Assembly (NCBI RefSeq): GCF_007655135.1
Contig: NC_045129.1
Span: 21,736,274-21,800,273, forward strand
Source: Punica granatum
Taxonomy: Eukaryota > Streptophyta > Magnoliopsida > Myrtales > Lythraceae
Length of the DNA: 64,000 nt
Reading direction: 5' to 3'
In this document: positions 1 to 9,837 of the stretch, piece after piece
Layout of the letters: every line of letters starts with the position of its first letter
How positions within the stretch are numbered: position 1 is the first letter of the stretch
Program-made: the position numbers and the translations under genes
Notes under the pieces: generated by a model
The model's database searches: none
What the model saw: the letters and a program-made list of their open reading frames with translations, nothing else
Told to the model about the DNA's origin: nothing

Positions 1-3000
1 ATCTCTCTCAAGAATCCTCTCAAACTCCAGCCCACTCCCACAGCTCGTGCGACCCCTTGCCAAGGCCAAAACCGGCCGAAACCGCCGGTAAACCACCCGG
101 TATTCCGTTAGCCACCCGACCCGACTTAAGCCAAAAATCACCAAACTCCCTAGCCCACATATTTTCCACCCCCTAAGTCCATTTTCGGGCTTAGATTTTC
201 GATTTGAAGCTTCCTACATCACGTTCTAGCCGTGAAGAGAGTCGGGTCCCGAGACCCCTTAGCCGTGCGCACCGGACCTCATCCACGTGCTATTTTCTCC
301 CACGACTTCCGCGAGTCGTGCCATCACGTTCAAAGGGTTCCTCACCACCCTCACCCTCCCCCGTGAAGAGGTAGTCACGGTCCGAGGGCCGACCAACCGT
401 GCACAACCATCGTTCACCCGTTTCTCTCTTACCGGGTTTCTCTCATTTTTACCGAGCTTTCTCTCACATTTTCGGGTTTGTCCAGGCCTTGGCACGTTCG
501 GGTCTGCCCGTGGTCGTCTAAATCTACCTCTTAGGAGTCCAACGAGCCCGATCTCGCGACGTGCCGTGCCCGGAGCAAGCGTGCCGACTCGTTTCCCCGA
601 AACTGCCGCGGTAGCCTCCTCTCGGGTCCTTTAACCCGTAACGCTCAAACCGAGTCTAGCGACTCCCAAGGCCACTTCCCCGACTCTTCTCCTCGGGCAA
701 CGAGGCTAGGTAACATCCCTCTACAACTTAGGGAAGTTAGGATCTTCAATGCTTGCTCATATGAGATGTTTATGTGGTTTAAATAAGTCGGATGCATGAA
801 AGCTTGCCTTTTTTCCTTCGGATCTACGTCCCCATGCATTTTCATGCACGCACGTCCACCATGTCACGTTCACATGTCCACATGATGCTTATGCCGTGAA
901 GGGAAAGGGTTAGAATCGAGGTAGGGGAGACACTCAAGCCACGGTTAGACCATGGGAGCCCACGGCCTAGGTCCAAAGGAGGGGACCCGGGGGCTCTCTT
1001 GGTCCCTCCGGGGCTTGATCGGCCTCCTCTTCCCCGAAACTTGTCGGTTCCCGTGTTATTATCATTGTTCGTCGCATGAGGTTTATTAGTATGGCGGGAA
1101 TAGGCTTAGATCGGGACCGGAGAACCTCCCTTGACTCGTGTGAGCCAAGAGGACTCACAGCCATCCTTGGAGAATTATGGCCGAGAGTCCCCTTGGACCA
1201 CACGGGTCTAAGGTGGCTTCCCCCTTTCCGAAATGAGCCGGTTCCCGCGTTTGTCGCTTTCCCATCGTATGAGTCGACGCCGTTTTTACGGATTTCGTTA
1301 TATTACGTGTTATATGTACTTGTTTGTGTGTTCGTTTGCGTTCAAGAGACCCTGACGGCGTCGATTTTCTTTTGTTTTATTGAAATAGATTTCATTCTTG
1401 AGTTTAAGCGTATTATGCATGTAAGACATGATCGGAATCGTCCCTCGGAATTGATTGTATCCATTTTTTTACATTGTTCCCGATGGCCATGTGATAACTA
1501 AATGATAAGTATGTCGGTCTTGGATAATTTCCTATCAAAACCATAATAATTATATGAAATCACTACCAATGAATAATTTTCACAAACGGGAAAATGGGAC
1601 GAATCATTCGGCTAATTAAATCACTTGGACTAAATAATTGGGCTAATCAATCCTCAATTTGTAAACGCATCGACGATTTACGGAATGGCGAGAATGCCCT
1701 TTTTCATCAAAATCCACAATTTCAAAATACCGAGATACGTAACACGAGTAGAGTTGATGTCTAGGGAATACTCACATACCGTGACTCGAGTCCGGGCCCA
1801 ATTTGAGGCGACCCGGGTCGGGGTACGAGAGTCCTCCTTAGACTCCTTCGTGTAACGCGATCTCCAATTTGCATACGAACATCACAATTTTATCGTCCAA
1901 GGGCATAACCGTCATTCCGTGATTCACCGATACCCTAGGCGCTAGAGAGTCGGAAACACCTCGATCTATGGATGGAAAAGGGCTACCCGTTCGGGTGCGA
2001 GTCTCATTTGCACGACCCATTCCGTCCACTTTCGGTGTTTCAATCTCCCTATCGTAGATTCGTTGGGGAGTATTTTATTTCAGTTACAAAACACAAAGAA
2101 CCGGACTAATCATACATCCGGCCTAATCAAACACTAGGTAATGGATAGGCGGAATGATAGATTCCAACCTAGAGTCAAAACACGAGTTTGCCTAATTCGG
2201 TGGAACCGCAGTGACACTTAACTGAATAAGAGTCATAAAACAAACACACACATGTAAGTGGCTTAGAACCTTATCCTAGCCCGCCCTCTATGTTTGCCTA
2301 GGTTAGATGCATTGTTTGCCAATCAACCACGGGTAATAACTGATTAAATCACGTACATTCGACGTAATACACCACATGTCTGTATTCACCGACAATTGTC
2401 AGTTGTTGTCTGTATTGTGTCAGTTTTATCAGTTTTCTTCTGTTTTGTCTTTGCATATGATGATTTATCGCGATTCGGGCCCGAGCCCATAGGTTACGTG
2501 TTACACGGGGTCCAATGCCCTAAACCATCGAACACGAGGTCCAACGCCTCCTAATTCATCGAGCGCTTGCAACCCGAGTGCGGAATGGGATCTAGCCTCG
2601 ATTCACCGTTACACTCCGAACACGGCCTATGTGGAAGGCAATTTGGATTGGGCGTGTGAAACGGATCTAGATATCACCCGGGAGCTCGATCGGCCCAACG
2701 GTCACAGTGGGAATCAACCGATTCTCCTGCAAACCTTGGATCGATCGGACCCGACCCCCGGCTCCTTGAGCCCGCGTTGCCTTAATTCATTTATCGGTTA
2801 TTCAAAATACACGGTGAGCCGGAGCGGAATAGTGGCCCAATGCAAACCGATCGGGATCCATTCACTTATTCGGTTATACTTTGTAATTGTTCGAGAGAAC
2901 ATTGTGAGGATTCTATTTGTATGTTCATTCATCTCCTTGTAAGGATCCCCGATCGGTGAGCGAGAGGTCCGAGTGCTGGATCGGTTAAGCTGGTCTATCG

Positions 3001-3523
3001 CCACCAAAGGGTGAGTAAGCTTGGATACTCGTGGTTTCGGTTCACGCAGGGAATCAACCATCACGGTTCGATGAACTGTAACGCTAAGATAGTGAACCGA
3101 CTCCTCGATGCACAAGCCTACTCATCTTTCGGACTCTTGGCCCAACTTGATCAATTCATCGAATTTACGTGTCAAAACGGGCGAGTCGAGCGCAACTCTA
3201 AATCACGCGGTAAATAAACAAAATGGCAAGCCTAGCAAGCTAGAGTACCGAGAGGGCGTGCGGGATATAGGCCCGCACGTAATAGAACCCCCGAGTTCGG
3301 AATTTCCGGTTCCGTACGACCATTGCCTTAGCATTTAGGTGTACCTCGTACCCCTAGACCCTGGTAACTTGCCGGCCCTCGACTTTCGGGTCGTAAAATG
3401 GCAAGTGGCGACTCCTTCTCACGTGCGTCCGTCGCGCGTCCCCGAGAAGGTGGACATTCCCAAGCCGCGTTTGCTTAGGCGCGCGCATGCGTGCCCCGAC
3501 GAGATGAAATTCGGGTGCACACA
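1..3523 (+). repeat. 5' LTR of element 1 (partial, R-U5 part)
   Basis: It matches 16853-20356 nearly base for base. The main visible length difference is a 19-bp segment near 233-251 that is absent from the 3' LTR. It ends in ...GCACACA directly before the primer-binding site. The TATA box of the partner LTR maps ~60 bp upstream of window position 1, so what is visible is approximately the transcribed part, a leader of ~3.5 kb. Small ORFs inside it (for example 287-634 and 1076-1501) are not kept open in diverged LTR copies and are not called as genes. Confidence 0.93.
1133..1208 (+). repeat. Long imperfect hairpin in the LTR
   Basis: The nested inverted repeat reads outward to inward GACTCGTGTG / CCAAG / GGACTC / CAGCCAT, an 11-12 nt loop, then ATGGCCG / GAGTCC / CTTGG / CACACGGGTC. 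Stem blocks are separated by 1-2 nt mismatches. A second, weaker inverted repeat (GAGCCC...GGGCTC, 956-996) precedes it. Counterparts with compensatory changes occur in every LTR of the window. Confidence 0.75.
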
Positions 3524-3525
3524 GC

Positions 3526-3545
3526 TTGGCGACTCCATTGGGGAC
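3526..3545 (+). other. Primer-binding site (PBS) of element 1
   Basis: TTGGCGACTCCATTGGGGAC lies 2 nt after the LTR end. Element B has the same site with CGCTGGGGAC in place of CATTGGGGAC. The complement ends in ...GGAGTCGCCA, as expected for a tRNA 3' end with CCA. From memory, Ogre elements use tRNA-Arg with this kind of site. The two differences from element B would weaken pairing. Confidence 0.85.
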
Positions 3546-4142
3546 TTTACTTAGAGGGTTCGGGCTCATTCCCGCTTGCTTTGTTTGCTTGTTTATTTAC
3601 CGCTTTCCGCATCTCCCGCCTATCTACTTTACGCACTCTTATTTCCCGTACATGCATTGCACATCATACTAGCTTCTTAGGAACTTTGTCCGACATCCCA
3701 CGGGCACCAATATAGGAAGCTAGGTTAGTCAGAGGTTCCGAGTAAGGGAACGGATCGAGTCGGCTATGCCACCGAACCGGCCCCCAAAGATCCTCGCTCG
3801 ATTTCAAGGAATTCACACCCTTGAGTTGGGAGCCCCCCATCCCTAGTTAGCGGTTCTCCCAGTAGCACCGAAAACCATGCATACACAGGGACCGTCATGC
3901 TGGACCAACTTTTACCTCCATGCCGTCAACCGACCCAAAAGTCGAGTCCTTGAGTCGGCCCGTAGTTTATTTTTAGGACGGGCATTTTGTTGTTTTTGCA
4001 AGAAAGAGCGATGTACGCTGTAAAGAACACAACTATAGTTTATCTTTCCGCACTGCATACATCTTTTCAAAAAAAAAATTAGGACATTGCATTGATTTGA
4101 TTCTAAAAACGTTAAGCCGGCATCTCCTCCATCTAGGTAAGG
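3546..4142 (+). other. Untranslated leader of element 1 with conserved block
   Basis: This noncoding stretch lies between the PBS and ORF1. Bases 3661-3838 are nearly identical to 46010-46195 of the pol-less element B, including small potential stems GTTCC...GGGAAC and ATCGAG...CTCGAT. The rest of the leader diverges. Its place after the PBS and its conservation in an element with no proteins of its own make it a candidate RNA packaging or dimerisation region (inference). Confidence 0.7.
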
Positions 4143-5642
4143 ATGGACCGCCCGGCTCCCAGTCTTAGGCTCGAAGCGATCACGCCACCGAGGCAAGACA
4201 TCATGCGCATCAGGAGGACTCTCCGACCGGTGGACCACGCATTCATCCAGGGCATCATCGGAGATGTGGTTATGCTCACCGAGACCCCGGTGGACTGGAT
4301 CTTCCTGAGGACCGCTGCCGAATTTTGGGATCCCGAGCATGCAGTATTCAACTTCCAGGCAACGGAGCTAGCGCCTACGATCGAGGAATACACGACACTC
4401 ATCCAGAGGCCTACGCCCACGACCCACGGCATCTTCGTGCCGAATCCGTTCACCGCCGCCCAGGGTCAACTCTCCACCCTTCTCCACATACCCGCTCAAG
4501 ACTTCCACGAGGAGCTTCATCAAAGGTGGGATCAAGGCATCCGGATCGCATGGCTCTCCGACTGGACGCTCCTCCGCGCAATGACGCCTACAACGGCTTC
4601 CTATCAGCGCGATGCCTGCCATGGATTCCTACTCTTGATTTTTGGCACTCTCCTGTTTCCGTACTCGCCGAACCTCATTGACGGGGCTATAGCCCAAGTC
4701 GTCCTCCAAGCGGTGGGAGGCCATAGTTATGTGGAGGCTTTATTGGCCTAGACCGTCCGGTCTCTTGACTATGTAAGGGAGGTTCGGCGCGGCAGGATGA
4801 GGGGATCCCCGCACCTACTTCAGATTTGGCTTCTCGCCCATATCCGCCCCTTTTGTTCATCACATCCGTTCTCTTACATCGCCGACGAGCGTTCGCTGAT
4901 CGAGCGCTTGGTACCGGTTATCCCACCTCCCGAGCACAGTTTCTCGGAATGGAGGTGCTTTTGGCGTGAATTGACGCTCGCGCGCTTCTTATGGGTCGCT
5001 CGATGGAACCCCGACGGCCCCATGGTCACAGGATGTCCCGGGATTGTGGGAGTCCCCCTTCTCAGCCATTTGGGGAGCACACTCATATTCCCGGGCCGGG
5101 TAATCAGACAGCTCGGCGGCCTACAGGACGTTCCCGCCGAGGCGGATCGCCTACCGTTCCGCATCCAGTGGGCCGACTCTACATCCACGGCCCCCGCAAG
5201 ATTCCTGCAGATTCGAGAGATTCGTCGCCAACGGGACGCAAGCATCATACAGCGTCTGTACTTCCCCAAACACCCCATCGACGATGAGCGAGTCTTCGCC
5301 GCCACTTCAGCATACGTGGCTCGGTTCTACGCACGGGGATTGGCATCGCCGCGGCCGTCCCATGCCGCCCCGACTCCCCGCGCTGCGTCCACCCTCGCCC
5401 CCGAAGCCGAGAGTTCCATCCAAGCGGCCATGCACACGGAGCTATGGGCCATCAGGGAGGAACGGGATAGGCTACGTTGCGAGCTTGTTGACTCCCGCGC
5501 AGAGGTCGCGGACTACAGGGAGCTTCAGACACAGCTGACTCGAGCACGCGCCCGGGTCGCACACCTAGATCAGGAGATGGCCCGTTTGAGCGCGGAATTG
5601 GATCGAGTGCACAAAAGGGCGCGCAACCTTGCCCACCCCTAG
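4143..5642 (+). pseudogene. ORF1: extra Ogre-type ORF upstream of gag, one nonsense codon
   Basis: This 500-codon frame opens at ATG 4143 and is interrupted only by TAG at 4749-4751; the downstream part continues in the same frame to the stop at 5640-5642. The N-terminal ~400 residues resemble the plant mobile-domain-like/DUF7745 proteins often annotated beside plant retrotransposons. That is recognised from memory, with landmarks such as the stretch around PGIVGVPLLSHLGS near residue 300. The C-terminal ~85 residues are Glu/Arg/Leu-rich heptads typical of a coiled coil. An extra ORF between the 5' LTR and gag is a hallmark of Ogre elements; its function is unknown. The stop is consistent with CAG to TAG. 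A degraded remnant of the coiled-coil end seems present in element B (46461-46850). Confidence 0.8.
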
Positions 5643-5960
5643 GATTAGTGAACGAGCCCATTTTTGCCCTCGCTTGGACCAACGTCGCTTTCAAGCGGCC
5701 ACCGAGCGCAAAGGGATGTCGGCTTTACGTTTATGTTCCTTTCTTTTCCGTCGTATGTTCTATTTTGTAAAACTATGGAATTCGAAGCTAATCAATGTGA
5801 TGACATTAGTATTTTGAAAACTCATGCATCTCATACATCTTGTCATTTTACTTATTTCGCACTTATCGTTTGAGACATCGATGCTTGCCCTTACACATTC
5901 TTGGAATCTAGGTGATCACAACTGGCGACACACCGTTACCCGACTCGCCAGCGTCTCAGG
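5643..5960 (+). other. Spacer between ORF1 and gag
   Basis: This is an AT-richer noncoding stretch with no open frame. Part of it (around 5760-5850, with ...TTGAAAACTCATGCAT...) aligns with 46860-46960 of element B. That marks it as an inherited piece of the element rather than foreign DNA. Confidence 0.6.
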
Positions 5961-8900
5961 ATGGCAGAAGGAGATCATGTCGATATCTTCGAAGAAGTCA
6001 ACCCATCAGTTCCGACTCTCTCTCAACCACCTCCAACACATGCTCCACTGCCTCTCACTCCCGCAGGCACACTCCCGGCGTATTCCGGCGCCCTTCCAAC
6101 ACATCTCCCGCCCCCGGCGTCTTCAGGGGCGCCTCTGCCACCGGCCTCATTAACTTCCGCCGCCACTGACGACCAAGCCCGCATTACGGCGCTCGAGGGC
6201 ACGGTCAATCAGATGGCCGCCAACATGACAGAACTGCTCGCTCTACTTAGAGGGCCGAACCCTGCCTCCTCGAGCTCCACGCCTCCACCGGGACAAGGGC
6301 CAACGACTGAGCCGACTCCCCGGATTCCGCCAACTCAGGCCCCGGAAGACTCGGAAGCACCCCCGCCGCCAACGTTGCACGCGTCCATGGCTCATCCTGT
6401 CACCGGCCCGTATCCGCCACCACCTGCCCCCACGGCCGTCCCTCTTCCACCGGCAACCTTCCTATCCTCGGAACACATTTTATCCGCGCCTCCGCCTGTC
6501 TCCATGCCCGCCCCAGCCATGGCCTACGCGATACCTCCGCCGATGGTTTTCTCGGCGCCCAGTGCACCTGTCCCGACTCATCTTCAAGCCGCGGAGCTCC
6601 CTTCCTATCCGTCTCTACATCCTCACGTCGGCCTCTCCTACCAGGCGCCACCCCCCGTAGACACCACCTTCCACGAACCGGGCACGCCGACTCATGCAGC
6701 CCAGTTCGCCTCGCCGACGCATTTCTTCCCCGAGGCTGACACCGAACAGGAACGAAGGCTCAAGAGGATGGAAGAAACGATACGGGCCCTACAAGCGGGT
6801 GACGCTCGTCCTGACGTGCGCTATGGCGACTACAGCCTATTCCCGGCTATGCGGCTGCCCCCGAAGTTCAAGATCCCGGAATTCAAGACTTATGAGGGCA
6901 CGACGGATCCGCGCCACCATCTCCGCCACTACCGGGGGAAGATGCTGCAATATTGGGAATACGAGGAGTTTGTCATCCATTCCTTCCAAGACAGCCTGTC
7001 GGGATCGGCCCTCGACTGGTTCATGTCACTGAAGGCTGACGACATCCCGACGTGGGAGGATCTCTCCCGGAAGTTCACTGACCAATATCGATATTGCGCG
7101 GAAGCACCTCCCACCCTCCTGGAGTTAAGCACCAAAGAGATGGCGAGGGGCCAAAAGTTCGAAGAGTATGCCGCCAAATGGCGTGCCCAAGCCGCAAAGC
7201 ACATTCCCCCGATCAGCGAGGCGCAACAGATCCAATTATTCCACTCCACACTGAGAGGAGTGTACTATTCGCACCTGTTGGCACACACTTCGTCATTTTT
7301 CGACCTCATCGAGGCCGGGAAGAAGTTGGATTTGGGCATCAAGCTCGGAAGGATGGAGGACCCCACCAGCAAAGGAGAGGAGTCGTCGGAGAAGGTCCCC
7401 GTGACATCATCGTCTTCAAGTGGGAGAAGGGGAAAGGAAGTTACGGTGAATACCGTCAACACGGCCCAACAGGTCCCTCAGCAATATTCAATGAACTACA
7501 CGGCGGCGCCTCCCACGGCCCCCTCCTACGCCCCTCAAGCACCTCAATACCGGCCTCAAGCCTCTACCCCATCAATCTATTACTCAGCGCTACCGCCTCC
7601 ACCCCCAGCTACGGCGCCGTCGCCCGTCGTCCACCATTATGCCCCTACTCCGTCCTAAGCCTCTCAATACCAACCTCCAGTTCCTAGGACTTCTCAGCCG
7701 ACACAACGAGTCCAGCCCCCGCAAAGTCAACAGGGCGGTACAGCACAACCGCGACCCCGCCGACAATACCCGGCCCTGCCGGTTCCGCTTTCCCATATCT
7801 ACCGGCAAATTCGCGATAAGATCGGGACAATAGCGCCCGGCCCAAGCTTCGATCCAACCATCCAAGATCAAAGCAAGCAGTGCGAATACCATCGGGGTGC
7901 ACCAGGGCACACCCTGGACACTTGTTGGAGATTGAGAGAGAGGATCCAGGAGATGATTGATGCGAAGGAGCTCGTATTCAATGCTGTAAGGCCTCCGAAC
8001 GTACAGGCCAATCCTCTCCCTGACCATGGATCGGCTCCGGGGCCCTCCATCAACATGATCACCCTATGCACATCAGGGAAGGGCGAAGGCGAGCAAGGCT
8101 GTCCCTCCCCCTTCGTGATCGAGTACGTACCCGCAGAAGTCGCGGTCGGGTTCACCGGGACCGGCGCACCTCCTGTCCCGTTCGTCATAGATATTCCCGC
8201 CCAAGAGCCATACTCGGACGATAAGGTCCCCTGGACCTACGAGGGTGGTGTCGGGAGCCTCGAGGAACAATTCGGCGTCATGGGCATAACCCACTCGGGA
8301 CGGCTGTATGAGAACCCGGCAGTCGCGGACAAAGGAAAGGCGCCTGCAATAGGAATCAAAGCCGCGCCCGAAGCCTCGCCTACTCCGCCCAAGGAAGTGA
8401 CAGAAGAGGAGGCCGAAGCCTTCATAAAAGTCATCAAAGCGAGCGAGTACAAGGTGGTGGAGCAGATGGCCAAATCTCCGGCCCATATCTCATTGCTCGC
8501 CCTCCTACTCAACTCGGGACCTCATAGGGAGGCCCTCATGCGGGTCCTGACGGCCGCGCAAGTCCCCAAAGGGACGCCCCCGGACCGGATAGAGGAAACC
8601 ATCAACACCATTTTCTCCAATACCATCTCGTTCTCGGATGATGAGCTCCCCTCCGAAGGATGCGCGCACTTCCGGGCACTGCACATCGTTTGTAAATGCA
8701 ACAACCATATCGTTGGCCGAGTCATGATCGACAACGGTTCCGCACTCAACGTATGCCCGGTAACCACTTTGAAGCAGATGAATGTGGACCTCAACCGCAT
8801 CCGTCCTAGCAAAACAGCGGTCCGAGCCTTCGATGGTTCGAGAAGAGAGGTAAACGGTGAGATCGACCTCCTCATAGATATCGGCCCATGCTCCTTCAGC

Positions 8901-9622
8901 GTCACATTCCAAGTGTTGGATATCCCGAACGCCTTCAGCCTACTCCTTGGAAGGCCTTGGATCCACTCGGCAGGCGCCATTCCGTCCTCGCTACACCAGA
9001 AGGTGAAATTCATCGTCGAGGAGAAAATCATCACGGTCAAAGGGGAGGAGGATTACGCCATCTACAAGGAGACGGCGGTCCCTTACATCAGCGTCGGGGA
9101 CGACGAAAATCTGCCCTTCCACTCCTTTGAGACCGTCTCCGTTATTCGGGATTACGGAAAGATCGGGCCGTCCCGCGTCGACCGCATGATAGGGAAGGTC
9201 CTTCTGCGCCACAATTACATTCCCGGCACTGGCCTTGGGGCGATTGGACAAGGAATCAACGGCCCCATTGAAGTTGAGGAATACAAGCATAGGAGGGGAC
9301 TTGGCTTTCGCCCCTCTTGCCGCGAAATCATTGAGGCCCGCCGGGGCAACCACCTCCACCGCCTCGCCACGCACTATGGTAGGCTCCACATGGGCTTCCC
9401 AGTCCCCCCACTATCACATTTCTTCCCCGGGCCTCCACTCATCATCGGAAGCACCTCTGACGGCCCTTCCTCGGACTTCGACGACACGACCGACGCCTTG
9501 CCAACCGTGTATGCCGTCACCGAGGAGATTCCTTCAGGGGTTCACATCCGCCCGACGCAGGAAGACGAGGAGCTTAACAACTGGACCTCAGTCCTGCGCT
9601 ACTCGGCTGTGATCGCCGATGT
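5961..9622 (+). pseudogene. gag-pro: gag-protease, exon 1, one nonsense codon
   Basis: The frame of ~1220 codons opens at ATG 5961 and is broken only by TAA at 7656-7658 (CAA in element 3), then runs in frame to 9622. Domains in order: a Pro-rich N-terminal ~250 residues; a Retrotrans_gag-type capsid region at ~295-470; a zinc knuckle CEYHRGAPGHTLDTC at ~641-655 (C-x2-H-x5-H-x4-C); an aspartic protease with MIDNGSALN (Asp at ~924) and the later LLLGRPWI; and a Gly-rich G-patch-like segment near 1070-1110 (PGTGLGAIGQG). Gag forms the particle and the protease processes the polyprotein. The frame meets TAA at 9624-9626 if unspliced; a GTAAG donor overlaps that stop. Confidence 0.9.
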
Positions 9623-9837
9623 GTAAGATTTATCTATGTATGAGATGTTTCTCGCGTGCCGGCGTAGCCATAGGCCACACGACGGAAGAGGGAACTCTGT
9701 TATGGCTTCGTGATCCTCACTATCAATGAATTCCCTATACGCACTTTTTTGAATCCTTGTCTATTCCACTCTCTCTTCCATACTCTTTTGTTCATATCAT
9801 TCTAAATTTTTCTAAGACGATTCTTCCAATTCTCCAG
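9623..9837 (+). other. Candidate 215-bp intron between protease and RT
   Basis: The donor is GT|GTAAGA at 9623. The acceptor tract holds TTTTTCTAAGACG (possible branch site), pyrimidines and CCAG ending at 9837. Splicing converts the codons at the junction to GTG and keeps the pol frame open from 9838 onward, removing the terminal TAA of gag-pro. Element 3 has the same borders and the same 215-bp length (61786-62000). Element 2 keeps the donor and has a CAGG to CAAG change at the acceptor. Splicing at this position is reported for legume Ogre (from memory). Confidence 0.8.

Noticed and set aside
287..634. 115-codon ORF in LTRs (also 17121-17468)
   Set aside because: It is open in the near-identical LTRs of element 1 but frame-broken or altered in elements 2, 3 and the solo LTR. 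DNA-level conservation explains the recurrence.
2798..3115. ~105-codon ORF on the opposite strand near the LTR end, repeated in several LTRs
   Set aside because: It recurs because LTRs are alike. There is no start or domain logic, and its extent changes in each copy.
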